DNA of 64,000 bases from NCBI RefSeq assembly GCF_004118935.1, contig NZ_CP035375.1:1860001-1924000 (forward strand). Reading direction: 5' to 3'. Numbering within the stretch: the stretch's first letter is position 1; every line of letters begins with the position of its first letter. The notes below the pieces were generated by a model. The model worked only from the letters and a program-made list of their open reading frames with translations, was not told the DNA's origin and ran no database searches. The position numbers and the translations under genes are program-made. Shown here one piece after another: positions 42,425 to 50,589 of this stretch. The stretch comes from Salinibacterium sp. UTAS2018. GTDB lineage: Bacteria > Actinomycetota > Actinomycetes > Actinomycetales > Microbacteriaceae.

Positions 42425-43024
42425 ATGTCGACTACAACTCGCTTGGTCGTGCTGGGAGCTGTGAATCAGTTTCAGCCAGTTCACGGCTACTTTCTCCGCC
42501 GCGAACTCATGACCTGGCACATCGACGAGTGGGCCAACATTCAGCCCGGATCGATCTACAACGCCCTTCGCTCGCTCAAGAACGATGGCTACCTCGCCGA
42601 GAACGGCACCGAATCTGCCGGTAACCGCCCCGAGCGCACCACCTACAGCGTGACCGAAGCCGGCGAAGTTGAACTGCTCCGGATGCTGCGCGACACCCTC
42701 TGGACCGTCGAAGTTTTCGACACCAAACCCGTCATGGTCCTGACCTCGTTCATGTACGCCCTGCAGCGCGAAGAAGTGCTCGCCGGGCTCGAACATCGCG
42801 TCACCGAAATCGACGCCCGCATTGCCAGCAATACGTACCACATTGGTGATGTCGCAGCCTCGGCATCGACCCCCGCCTACGTGCGCGAGATCTTCGAACT
42901 CGCGACCGCACGCCTGCGCGGCGAGCAGCAGTGGGCTCGAGACGTGATCGGTCGCATCCGTGCCGGCGACTACGTCTTTGCCGGTGAAAATGGCGACCGC
43001 CCCGCTCGAGCCACTACGAGCTAG
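42425..43024 (+). CDS. PadR-family transcriptional regulator
   Basis: This 199-aa protein has a PadR winged helix at residues about 5-85 (VHGYFLRRELMTWHIDEWANIQPGSIYNALRSLKNDGYL, RTTYSVTEAGEVELLRML) and a C-terminal helical dimerisation part. It sits between the two transcription units of the flavin cluster and is divergent from the reductase. A -10 box TACGAT ends 7 nt before the ATG, so the mRNA is probably leaderless. It likely represses both units until a ligand, perhaps a flavin or its breakdown product, binds. The stop codon interlocks with the LLM gene's stop (CTAG). Confidence 0.9.
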   Translation: MSTTTRLVVLGAVNQFQPVHGYFLRRELMTWHIDEWANIQPGSIYNALRSLKNDGYLAENGTESAGNRPERTTYSVTEAGEVELLRMLRDTLWTVEVFDTKPVMVLTSFMYALQREEVLAGLEHRVTEIDARIASNTYHIGDVAASASTPAYVREIFELATARLRGEQQWARDVIGRIRAGDYVFAGENGDRPARATTS

Positions 43025-44388
43025 CTCGTCGCTTCGACCGCGGCAGTGGCGCGGTACGCCGCTCCCGGGTGGTCATCGCGCAAGATCGAGTCGTCGGTTC
43101 CGAGCAGGCGCTCACGCAGCGTCGGGGCGTCATAGCCTTCGCCCGCCACTCCGCGTTCGCGCAGAATCGGCAGCACCTTCTCGATGAACTCGACCGTCGA
43201 GCTGGGCTGAATCATCGGCGTCAGCAAGAAGCCGTCGAGGTCAGCGCCCTCAGCGAGAGCGATCATTTCGTCCGCGATCTGCTCCGCGGTGCCCACGAAG
43301 GGCTTGCTGCGCACGCCGTTGCCGGCCCACTGCTTGAGAACGTCGCCCACGGTCTGGTCGCCGAAGCGAGTGACCTGGGTTTGCGAGAGCTCGGTGTGCA
43401 GCTCCTTCATCGGCGTCGCCGGGTCGAAGGACGAGAGATCGAGGCCCGTGAACCACGCGTAGGAGGCGACAGCAACGTCGGGGCTCTCGGCATCCAGCAC
43501 CGTTTGCAGCTTGGCCTTGGCTTCGTCTTCGGTGTCGCCGATCACGCACGTGAAGGCCGACATGATCTTGACCGAATCGGCAGCGCGACCGTTCTTGACG
43601 GCTTCTTCACGAATGGATGCCACCTGCTCGGCGACCTTCTCGACAGCGCCGCCGCCGAGGAAGACGGCCTCGCCGTGCTTGCCGCCGAACTCGCGACCGC
43701 GCGGAGACGTGCCTGCCTGGAAGAGCACCGGGGTGCCCTGCGGCGAGTACGAGGAGTTTCCGTAACCGTGCGACTTAAAGTACGGGCCGTCGTGCTCGAT
43801 GCGGTGCACCTTGGCGGGGTCGGCGAAGCGACCATTCTTGTCGCGCTCGAGCGCGTCACGCTCCCAGGCGCCCTCCCACAGCTTGTAGACGACCTCCATG
43901 AAGTCATCGGCCATGTCGTAGCGCTCATCGTGCGCCACCATCGGAACCCCGAACGCCTGCGATGCCGTCTCGGCGGTACCCGTCGTCACAACGTTCCAAC
44001 CAATGCGACCGCCCGAGAGGTGGTCGAGGCTCGCAATGCGACGAGCAAAGGCGTAGGGCTGTTCAAGAAGAGTGGATCCCGTGAGCACGAGTCCGAGGTT
44101 CGTGGTCGTCGAGATGAGGGCAGCAGCCAGAATCGCGGGGTCGAGGCGCGGCAGGTCGAGGCCCTCGACCGAGCAGATCTCGGGACGCTCGCCGTTGACG
44201 TCGGCCCAGCCCCAGGCATCCGCCAAGAACATGAAGTCGAAGCCGGCCTCTTCGCAGATGGTCGTGATTTCACGCCAGTAGTCGAGGCGATCGAACATGT
44301 CGCGCTTGTTGTCGGGGTGACGCCACGTGGACGTTCCCGAGTCGTTGGCCTGGGGGTTTTCGAATAGACCGAAGCGAAGCTTCTTCAT
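43021..44388 (-). CDS. LLM-class FMN-dependent monooxygenase, NtaA/SnaA type (RcaE-like riboflavin lyase candidate)
   Basis: A 455-aa TIM-barrel enzyme of the two-component luciferase-like group. I chose ATG 44388 (MKKLRFGLFENPQANDSG) with AAAGG upstream. Motifs include FDFMFLADAWGWADVNG, GRIGWNVVTTGTAETASQAFG, GPYFKSHGYGNSSYSPQGTPVLFQAGTSPRGREF and KIMSAFTCVIGDTEDEA, all typical of NtaA/DszA/SnaA relatives. It uses FMNH2 from a separate reductase. Beside a lone riboflavin kinase and flavin reductase in a Microbacteriaceae-like genome, RcaE (riboflavin to lumichrome) is the best-fitting role. Other substrates of this broad family cannot be excluded. Confidence 0.82.
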   Translation of the reverse strand: MKKLRFGLFENPQANDSGTSTWRHPDNKRDMFDRLDYWREITTICEEAGFDFMFLADAWGWADVNGERPEICSVEGLDLPRLDPAILAAALISTTTNLGLVLTGSTLLEQPYAFARRIASLDHLSGGRIGWNVVTTGTAETASQAFGVPMVAHDERYDMADDFMEVVYKLWEGAWERDALERDKNGRFADPAKVHRIEHDGPYFKSHGYGNSSYSPQGTPVLFQAGTSPRGREFGGKHGEAVFLGGGAVEKVAEQVASIREEAVKNGRAADSVKIMSAFTCVIGDTEDEAKAKLQTVLDAESPDVAVASYAWFTGLDLSSFDPATPMKELHTELSQTQVTRFGDQTVGDVLKQWAGNGVRSKPFVGTAEQIADEMIALAEGADLDGFLLTPMIQPSSTVEFIEKVLPILRERGVAGEGYDAPTLRERLLGTDDSILRDDHPGAAYRATAAVEATS

Positions 44389-44470
44389 GGTGAAACCTTT
44401 CGTGGTGGGGAGAAAGTCTGGGGCGGAAGAGGGCAGAGTGGTGGCGGGAAAAGGTGCCGAAGGTGGGAAT

Positions 44471-45328
44471 TTAGCGGCCCACGGCGGCTCCATCGCTCCA
44501 CCAGAGCACTCGCTTGCGAACGAGAGCGAGGAGAGAAATCAGGATGACTCCCATGAGGCAGAGCAGCGCGATGCTGGCCCAGGTCACGGGCAGGTTTGCT
44601 TGCGCGGCAGCGATGGTCACGAGGGATCCGAGCCCGGCCTGCTGACCGGCCGCAACGAACTCGGCAACGGCCGCACCGACGATTGCGAGCGGAAGCGCAA
44701 TGCGCAACCCCGCGAAGACGTAGGGCATCGAACCGGTGAAACGCAGGTCGCGAAAGATCTCCCAGCGGCTGGCATGCAGTGTCTTCATCACATCGAGAGC
44801 ACGGTCATCCACATCTCGCAGCCCGGCGAGCGAGTTGACGAGCATGGGGAAGAACACGACCAGCGCGGTCACGATGAACTTCGGGGTCATGCCGAAACCG
44901 AAGGCCACAACGAGCGCGGGGGCAATTGCCACAATCGGCGTGACCATCACGACCACGACGAGCGGCATGACGGCGCGCTCCATGACCTGGAACTCGGCCA
45001 TGATGATTGCCAGAATGAACCCGGCGATGATGCCTGAACTGGCACCCACGGCAACCTCAAGACCCGTCACGAGCATGTTGGCCCAGTACGTGTCGGCGTC
45101 TTTGATGAGGCTCATCCAGACCTGGTCGATCGTGGGAATCACGTACGGATTCGCGATCGCCGTGATCTGCCAGAGCGCGGCCGCGATCACGAAAGTGATG
45201 ACGGCGGGAGCCCAATTGGTCCAGCGCAGGTTCTGCTTGAACTTGGCGGTAGCGAGCGGCGAGATGCGGCGGCCCGTTGCACTCGTCGCGGCCTGAACCG
45301 CGAGAGTCGACGTATCGGTTGCTGACAT
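44471..45328 (-). CDS. ABC transporter permease (SsuC/ThiX/RibX-type)
   Basis: A 285-aa inner-membrane permease with about six helices. The EAA loop reads VMKTLHASRWEIFRDLRFTGSMPYVFAGLRIALPLAIVGA. I chose the ATG at 45328, with GAGGA 5 nt upstream; a GTG at 45358 overlaps the ATPase stop and is possible. It pairs with the ATPase at 45351 and lipoprotein at 46225. The LLM gene follows after 82 bp, so all four are probably one transcript. Confidence 0.9.
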   Translation of the reverse strand: MSATDTSTLAVQAATSATGRRISPLATAKFKQNLRWTNWAPAVITFVIAAALWQITAIANPYVIPTIDQVWMSLIKDADTYWANMLVTGLEVAVGASSGIIAGFILAIIMAEFQVMERAVMPLVVVVMVTPIVAIAPALVVAFGFGMTPKFIVTALVVFFPMLVNSLAGLRDVDDRALDVMKTLHASRWEIFRDLRFTGSMPYVFAGLRIALPLAIVGAAVAEFVAAGQQAGLGSLVTIAAAQANLPVTWASIALLCLMGVILISLLALVRKRVLWWSDGAAVGR

Positions 45329-45350
45329 GCTGTCCTCGTTCTTGCGTGAC

Positions 45351-46151
45351 TTAGGCACTCTTTTGTCCCATCACTTCGCGCAGTGTTTCGCGTACGTGGC
45401 CTTCGAGGTGGCGAAACTCCTCGGTCTCGTACACGTCGATCGTGCGGGGGCGGGGCAAGTGAACATCGATGATTTCGGCGATGTGACCGGGGTGGGCCCC
45501 CATCACCACAATGCGGTCAGAGAGCATGATCGCCTCGGGCACCGAGTGAGTCACAAACATGACGGCCTTGCGGTTGGACTGCCAGAAATCGAGCAAGCCA
45601 AGTCGCTGAGCGTCACGGTTCATCTCGTCGAGCGCCGAGAAGGGCTCATCCATGAGCAGCACGCTCGGGTCGAACACGAAAGCGCGGGCAATAGCGACGC
45701 GCTGCTGCATTCCGCCGGAGAGCTGGCCAGGGTACTTGTCGAGCGCGGCGCCCAATCCGAAGGACTCCAAAATCTCGCGGGGGTCACGCAGGTTGCGGTT
45801 CGCGTTCGCTTTCGGATTCACCGTCATCGGCAGGCGCACATTGTCGAGCACGGTGCGCCACGGGAGCAGCGCCGGAGACTGAGGAACAAGACCAATCATC
45901 TTGTTCTTCGTGGCAGCTTTCACCGTCATCCCGTCGACCATGACCGTGCCGCTATCGGCATCGATGAGGCCGGCAACAGTTTTGAGCAGGGTCGACTTTC
46001 CGCAGCCACTCGGGCCAATCACGGAAACGAACTCGCCCATCTTGATCGAGAGGCTCACATGGTTGAGCACGAGCGTGCGCGCCCCCTCGGGGCCGAAGCT
46101 CTTGGAGACGTTCTCAATATGAACGCCGGCGTGTGGCTGTGCGGTTTCCAC
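45351..46151 (-). CDS. ABC transporter ATP-binding protein (SsuB/TauB-type)
   Basis: A 266-aa ATPase with Walker [11 protein letters not shown]-loop [12 protein letters not shown], signature LSGGMQQR, Walker [13 protein letters not shown] and the H-loop FVTHSVPEA. This is the nitrate/sulfonate/thiamine-precursor/riboflavin branch that works with NMT1-type binding proteins. The substrate is inferred only from context. Confidence 0.95.
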   Translation of the reverse strand: METAQPHAGVHIENVSKSFGPEGARTLVLNHVSLSIKMGEFVSVIGPSGCGKSTLLKTVAGLIDADSGTVMVDGMTVKAATKNKMIGLVPQSPALLPWRTVLDNVRLPMTVNPKANANRNLRDPREILESFGLGAALDKYPGQLSGGMQQRVAIARAFVFDPSVLLMDEPFSALDEMNRDAQRLGLLDFWQSNRKAVMFVTHSVPEAIMLSDRIVVMGAHPGHIAEIIDVHLPRPRTIDVYETEEFRHLEGHVRETLREVMGQKSA

Positions 46152-46224
46152 AGTTACTCCCTGGATTGTGATGCCGGATGCCGCACCGGGTGGGGTGGTG
46201 CGGCATCCGAGTGGGGTGGTCGGG

Positions 46225-47328
46225 TTAGTTTCCCGGCCAAATCAGTTCGCCGTCTGCATAGAGATCGGCGACAAGCGTTTCATCCATCATGTCGGTGATG
46301 GCAGGCAGGGTGTCGACGTTGCCGAACTGCTCGACGAGTTTGTACTCGGCCTCCCAGTCAGCGGCAGTTTGGGTTCCGGGGAGCCCACTGTTGCTGTCCT
46401 TGACCCACTGCGACTCCACGTTCCAGGTGCGCTCGAGCTGATCGCGCGGGAAGGCGGAACCTTGACCGTTGTCTTCGGCGAGCTGCGCGATCATGTCGAT
46501 GCATTCGTCGGAGCTGTCGAGGCAGAACTGCAGGGCGTGGAGTGAGGCGCGCATAAAGTCAGCGGCGACTTCACGGTTGTCGGCGAGGAACTCGGAGTTA
46601 ACCTCCATGACGTTATACGTGCCCTCAACACCAACGTCAGAGGGGAAGAACTCGCTGAACGGTAGGCCCTGAGCGCGAAGGTTCTCGGGCTGGTTCGAGG
46701 CGTAGCCGACGATCGCGTCAACCTGGCCGCGAGTAACCACGGTGGGGTCGTAGTTGGTCATCTTGATCAGTTCGACCTTGCTGACATCGACGTCAGCGGC
46801 ATCCAGCATGGCGGAGGCAATCGGAGTGAGGTTGATGAAGTAACCGAGCGAACCACCTTCGAGGTCCTTGAGGCTCTTAATCTTCTCGTTGGCGAAGATC
46901 GAGAACGGCGGGGTGTTGCCGTAGGTCGCGACCGCGGTGAGGTTCTTGCTGTTCGCCGCGGCGAGCATGACATCGGATGCCGAACCAAGGGCTGTGAATT
47001 CGGCCTGGCCTGACGAGACGAGCTGTTGCCCGTTCGCGCCGGACGCGTTGATCTCTACGTCGAGGCACAGGTCCTTGAAGTAGCCGAGCTCTTCGGCGAG
47101 GAAGACATCGAGTTGGCCGGCGCTGGCCGAGTAGCCGTAGCCGGAGATATAGGTGATAGTGCCGACCGCGGCGTTGCGGTCGCAGGCTTCCTGAGAGATC
47201 AGGAGGTCACCGGCGTCGGGCGTGGATTCTTCTGCTGGTGCTGTGCAGGCGGAGAGCGTGAGTGCTGTTACCAAGAGCGATGCGATGCCGAGGCCTCGCA
47301 GTTTCTTGGAATCAAGAGTTGTGTTCAC
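46225..47328 (-). CDS. NMT1/THI5-type ABC substrate-binding lipoprotein
   Basis: A 367-aa lipoprotein with lipobox LTLSAC (Cys about 28) and an NMT1/THI5-like binding domain: YGYSASAGQLDVFLAEELGYFKDLCLDVEI, then SGQAEFTALGSASDVMLAA and YGNTPPFSIFANEKIKSLKDLEGGSLGY. The start is GTG 47328 with AGGAAGGA upstream. Relatives bind sulfonates, thiamine precursors or riboflavin (RibY). Placed first in an operon with an LLM enzyme and a distal riboflavin kinase, a flavin is the most likely ligand. It is 73 bp before the ATPase gene. Confidence 0.88.
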   Translation of the reverse strand: MNTTLDSKKLRGLGIASLLVTALTLSACTAPAEESTPDAGDLLISQEACDRNAAVGTITYISGYGYSASAGQLDVFLAEELGYFKDLCLDVEINASGANGQQLVSSGQAEFTALGSASDVMLAAANSKNLTAVATYGNTPPFSIFANEKIKSLKDLEGGSLGYFINLTPIASAMLDAADVDVSKVELIKMTNYDPTVVTRGQVDAIVGYASNQPENLRAQGLPFSEFFPSDVGVEGTYNVMEVNSEFLADNREVAADFMRASLHALQFCLDSSDECIDMIAQLAEDNGQGSAFPRDQLERTWNVESQWVKDSNSGLPGTQTAADWEAEYKLVEQFGNVDTLPAITDMMDETLVADLYADGELIWPGN

Positions 47329-47383
47329 TTGGATCCAGGTTCCTTCCTAGGCCTTATCCGTCATTGGATGGCTAGACAAAACG

Positions 47384-47414
47384 TACATGATCAAGATTGA
47401 CTGTGCAAACTTGA
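47384..47414 (-). promoter_or_regulatory. Operator upstream of the ABC/LLM operon
   Basis: On the minus strand TCAAGTTTGCACA (47402-47414) and TTGATCATGTA (47384-47394) repeat the elements of the PadR/reductase intergenic region in the same order, but only 7 nt apart. TCAAG-N14-CTTGA also forms a dyad (47391-47414). The rest of the 213-bp gap shows nothing else. Confidence 0.65.
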
Positions 47415-47541
47415 TTTACGGTCGCTTTGGTTGCCACCCCACATCGGCCATCCGCGGTTATTCATGCGCTGCGGGTAGACGGATCGTGCGCCCGGGAGCG
47501 CATGAGTGGTTGCTACTGACGTTAGCGGAGGAAGGCCGGCG

Positions 47542-48195
47542 TCAGTAGGCGCGCGTGGGATTCGCTACGCGAATCTGCTCGAGGGCAGCATCCGCAAGCT
47601 GCGTAGACAGCCGGTCATTATTGGCGGTGCCGTGAATCCACACGTCGTCGACGAAATAGTGAGTGTCATAGATGTCGTTCAACCCACTCAAAGTCAACAC
47701 GTTCAATACAGTCACGCTCCCTAACACTGTCTCTACTGCCCCTTCGTCGAGCAGGGCGGAAGCTAGCGTCGCGCGGTGGGTGGAGTCAATATCGATGACC
47801 GCGAGCCCAAAGAACCCATCGCCGCGGGGCACTCCCCACCAGCAGTCCTTCGCGACCGATGCATTCGAGATCGCAGCAGCCTCTTCGGGCATAGACCACT
47901 CGTTCACGTCCACAAAATCCTCCTCCGCTAAAAGGACCGTGGATTCAGAGAAGGAGCTCTTAGCGACCTCGAGGGGCACCATCGTCGAGCACTCGGGAAT
48001 CACGAGCGGCTCCACAACGGGAGTTGGTTCAGCGGTGGGTTCGCTCGGCTCGCTTGACGGCGCCAGTGACGGTTCCGTCGCGCTGTCTATCGCGGCATCC
48101 GTCTCAGACTGCACGCAGCCGGTCAACGCCAGCACGATCAGGGCAGCGGATGCCGCCGCGATCGAAACGTGGACAGGTCGTAGTTGCTCATTCAT
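47542..48195 (-). CDS. Secreted lipoprotein, paralogue B
   Basis: A 217-aa lipoprotein with lipobox LALTGC. The start at 48195 is supported by GAGGAG 6 nt upstream. A Ser/Pro/Glu-rich linker (PSLAPSSEPSEPTAEPTP) precedes IPECSTMVPL, CWWGVPRGDGFFG and the C-terminal RVANPTRAY. It belongs to the family of 39851, 48310 and 49051. The function is unknown. It is followed downstream by a long gap to the ABC operon and preceded by paralogue C. Confidence 0.8.
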   Translation of the reverse strand: MNEQLRPVHVSIAAASAALIVLALTGCVQSETDAAIDSATEPSLAPSSEPSEPTAEPTPVVEPLVIPECSTMVPLEVAKSSFSESTVLLAEEDFVDVNEWSMPEEAAAISNASVAKDCWWGVPRGDGFFGLAVIDIDSTHRATLASALLDEGAVETVLGSVTVLNVLTLSGLNDIYDTHYFVDDVWIHGTANNDRLSTQLADAALEQIRVANPTRAY

Positions 48196-48227
48196 GGGGC
48201 TCTCCTCGCATCCGTCGTTATGCCAGA

Positions 48228-48233
48228 AGGGTA
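48228..48233 (-). promoter_or_regulatory. -10 box of lipoprotein gene B
   Basis: TACCCT (minus strand) lies in a segment GGGTCTACCCTTCTGGCAT that aligns with the promoters of paralogues C and D. Here the expected leaderless ATG is ATA, and translation starts 27 nt further on at an ATG with a Shine-Dalgarno. Confidence 0.45.
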
Positions 48234-48309
48234 GACCCACCTGTCTGCCAGTTACAGGGTTGTGGCCAAAATGTGAGAGTTGCTACGAAATGGTCTAGTC
48301 GAGCGTCGG

Positions 48310-48975
48310 TCAGTAGGTGCGCGTGGGGTTGGCGAGGCGCACCTGATCAAGCATGGCCATCGCGACCGGGGTGGTGAGGTCAACTGAGGGCCCGGTTACG
48401 AGAATCCAGAGGTCCCCGGTGAGCACGTGGGTGGTCGCCGTCGTTCCGACTTCGTTCTCGGAGGTGAACTCGAGCGTGGCGATGTTGTTGTCAGTCGCCC
48501 CCTGATATCCGGCGGAAACCAGAGCGTCTGTCAGCGCTGTGATGTCGGCTTCAGAAATGTCACCAAGGGAAGCGGAGAAGACCCCGTCGGAATTCGGCAC
48601 GCCCCAGATGCAGTTCTTCGCGATGCTGGCATCCGACTTCGCCGCGGCAATCTCGGGGATCTCTTCACCCGTAATCGCCAGAGAGTCTTGCTCGTCTAGC
48701 TTTTCGGTGCTCGTCGAGAAGAAGCTCTTCGCGTCGGTCAACGGCAACAACGTGTCGCAGCCAGGGATGATCAGCGGGTCCGGCGTGGGCAGCGGCGTAG
48801 AGCTCGGCGACGCGGTCGCTGACGGCGCACTCGTCGTGGGTATCGCTGTTTTAGTGGCGGTCGGCACGCAGCCAGCGAGGGCGATGCTCAGCATCATGAC
48901 GGATGCCGCCACCGCCGAGATGCGTCCCCGAGTCGCTGCAGCATTGCCCGAGCAACCTTCGCGTTCACTGTTCAT
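48310..48975 (-). CDS. Secreted lipoprotein, paralogue C
   Basis: A 221-aa lipoprotein with lipobox IALAGC, a Ser/Thr/Pro linker, IPGCDTLLPL, CIWGVPNSDGVFSASLGDIS and the end RLANPTRTY. A conserved segment D-A-K-S-F-F-S-T aligns with V-A-K-S-S-F-S-E of paralogue B. The ATG at 48975 follows a TACTCT -10 box by 6 nt, suggesting a leaderless mRNA. Function unknown. Confidence 0.8.
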   Translation of the reverse strand: MNSEREGCSGNAAATRGRISAVAASVMMLSIALAGCVPTATKTAIPTTSAPSATASPSSTPLPTPDPLIIPGCDTLLPLTDAKSFFSTSTEKLDEQDSLAITGEEIPEIAAAKSDASIAKNCIWGVPNSDGVFSASLGDISEADITALTDALVSAGYQGATDNNIATLEFTSENEVGTTATTHVLTGDLWILVTGPSVDLTTPVAMAMLDQVRLANPTRTY

Positions 48976-48981
48976 GACTGA

Positions 48982-48987
48982 AGAGTA
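48982..48987 (-). promoter_or_regulatory. -10 box of lipoprotein gene C
   Basis: TACTCT on the minus strand ends 6 nt before the ATG. TTCCTG lies 17 nt upstream as a weak -35. Confidence 0.45.
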
Positions 48988-49050
48988 ACCCCGTATTGCT
49001 CCCGCAGGAAGGAAGCACCTCTGACTCCCGCGAGCACCGCTCTCAGTGTC

Positions 49051-49728
49051 CTAATACTCGCGGGTCGGGTTGGCGGCACGAACCTGTTCGAGAGCAGCAT
49101 TTGCCACGGGGACCGAGACGCTAAACCGCGTACCCCCGGCATAAACCCAGAGATCATCGATGAGGTAGTGAGTGCGTCCGCTGGGCGCTATTGGGCCCTC
49201 TGCCTCGAGCATTAGCGATGTTGCTCCTCGGCTCTCGAAGCTGAAATAGCCCTCGCCAATCAGGGCGGCTGTCAGCAAGTCGGCGTCTGCTGGCGTCACG
49301 TCGGCTACGGTGAGCCCGAAGATCGCACCCGAGTTGGGGATGCCCCAGAGGCATGTGCGCCCCATCGTCGCGTTTGCGCCGAGAGTGTCTATAGCCGCGA
49401 TCGGCTCTGAGGTGTAGTGACCAACATCGGTCGCATCTCCCTCAAAATACAGCTCTGTGTTGTCGCCCCACAGAGCCCGCGCATCAGCGATCGGGTACAG
49501 GGCGTCACACTCCGGAATGGTGAGCGCCTCAGCTTCTGGTTCCGGAGCAGACGTCGGCTCCGGCTCGGACGTCGCTGCCGGCTCCGATGGCAGCGGGGCT
49601 CCCCCATCAGGAGTCGCAGGGGTGCAGCCGCCGAGCGTCAACGCCACCAGAACGGTGCCGGCAATCGCGACCGAGCGACGAATGGGTGAACTAGCCACCC
49701 CTTTCTTGGGGCTCTGTAAGGCATCCAT
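49051..49728 (-). CDS. Secreted lipoprotein, paralogue D
   Basis: A 225-aa lipoprotein with lipobox LTLGGC and a linker rich in PSEPAATSEPEPTSAP. IPECDALYPI, CLWGIPNSGAIFGLTVADVTPAD and the end RAANPTREY place it in the same family. TACCGT ends 6 nt before the ATG, and a 19-bp palindrome lies just upstream. Function unknown; perhaps a surface sensor or binding protein. Confidence 0.8.
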   Translation of the reverse strand: MDALQSPKKGVASSPIRRSVAIAGTVLVALTLGGCTPATPDGGAPLPSEPAATSEPEPTSAPEPEAEALTIPECDALYPIADARALWGDNTELYFEGDATDVGHYTSEPIAAIDTLGANATMGRTCLWGIPNSGAIFGLTVADVTPADADLLTAALIGEGYFSFESRGATSLMLEAEGPIAPSGRTHYLIDDLWVYAGGTRFSVSVPVANAALEQVRAANPTREY

Positions 49729-49734
49729 GCCTGC

Positions 49735-49740
49735 ACGGTA
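49735..49740 (-). promoter_or_regulatory. -10 box of lipoprotein gene D
   Basis: TACCGT on the minus strand ends 6 nt before the ATG, inside a segment (GGGTCTACCGTGCAGGCAT) shared with paralogues B and C. Confidence 0.45.
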
Positions 49741-49762
49741 GACCCATCGCTCTACTGCGCAC

Positions 49763-49781
49763 GAGAGTAGTTACTACTCTC
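49763..49781. promoter_or_regulatory. Perfect 19-bp palindrome between crp-like gene and lipoprotein D
   Basis: GAGAGTAGT-T-ACTACTCTC lies 3 bp past the Crp-like gene's stop and about 22 bp upstream of the lipoprotein -10 box. A one-base centre makes it a poor terminator, so it looks more like a dimer-binding operator. Confidence 0.45.
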
Positions 49782-49784
49782 CCG

Positions 49785-50480
49785 CTAGCTGGACTGGCGA
49801 GCTAGCTGACCCAGAGCATCCGCATCGAGAATGACAACGCGAGCGCGTCCCTGTCGAATGATGCCGCGGCTGGCCAGCTCAGACATGGTTTTGCTTGTCG
49901 ATTCGCGGGTGGCGCCAAGCAGCCCGGCGAGCTGGTCGTGGCTCAGGCGGATGGTCGGATGCGTGAAGCGCGGAGTGCGCGCCGATTCCGCCAGGCGAAG
50001 CAGAGTGCTGCACACCCGCGACTGCAGCGGCCGCAGCGCGAGATCGGTGAGCCGCTCTTCGAGGCGAACCACTTGCTCGCCCAGGTGGCGCGAAATACGA
50101 ATCGCGATGCGCGGATCCGCAATGAGGTAGCGCTCCACATCTGCCGTGTTCATGAGGCAGATTTCTACGTCATCAATCGCTTCGGCGTAGTTGTCGTACA
50201 TGCGCTGGCCGACCATCATCATTTCGCCGAAGACTGCTCCCGGTTCGAGGATCGCCATCGTGAGCGCTTTGCCGTCTTCGGTCACCCGAAAGATGCGGAT
50301 GCGGCCCTTCTTCAAAATGAAAAGTGCGGTCACCGGCTGACTCTGGCTGAACACCATTTCACCGAGCGAGTACGAGCGGGAAGGCGCCATGCGATCCATC
50401 GCTTCGATCTCGTCAGGAGACAAGTCGGAGAAGAGATCAACCTCGCTCAGGCAACTAAAGGAACCGTTGTCGATCGGCAT
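49785..50480 (-). CDS. Crp/Fnr-family transcriptional regulator
   Basis: A 231-aa protein with a cyclic-nucleotide-binding-like domain at about residues 10-130 (CLSEVDLFSDLSPDEIEAMDRMA, ILEPGAVFGEMMMVG) and a Crp-type HTH (RLSHDQLAGLLGATRESTSKTMSELASRGIIRQGRARVVI). The start at 50480 gives normal family length; the frame is open to 50681 with no good ribosome site. There is no FNR cysteine cluster, and the cAMP-contact arginine-serine pair is not obvious, so the effector is unknown. It lies 109 bp downstream of a flavodoxin-like reductase. Confidence 0.88.
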   Translation of the reverse strand: MPIDNGSFSCLSEVDLFSDLSPDEIEAMDRMAPSRSYSLGEMVFSQSQPVTALFILKKGRIRIFRVTEDGKALTMAILEPGAVFGEMMMVGQRMYDNYAEAIDDVEICLMNTADVERYLIADPRIAIRISRHLGEQVVRLEERLTDLALRPLQSRVCSTLLRLAESARTPRFTHPTIRLSHDQLAGLLGATRESTSKTMSELASRGIIRQGRARVVILDADALGQLARQSS

Positions 50481-50589
50481 CAGAGGTTCATGGTCCCTTC
50501 GCTGCGGCGACCACGGACGATCGCTCGCCAGCGGTGCTGACGCGATTTGCGCGCCGCACGAGACCATCGTTACACGATCAGGCTGGTGA

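Noticed and set aside
41279..47328. Sulfonate utilisation (ssu) operon
   Set aside because: The ABC proteins fit, but the LLM enzyme is of NtaA rather than SsuD type, and a flavokinase and PadR regulator are not ssu features. It is kept only as an alternative.
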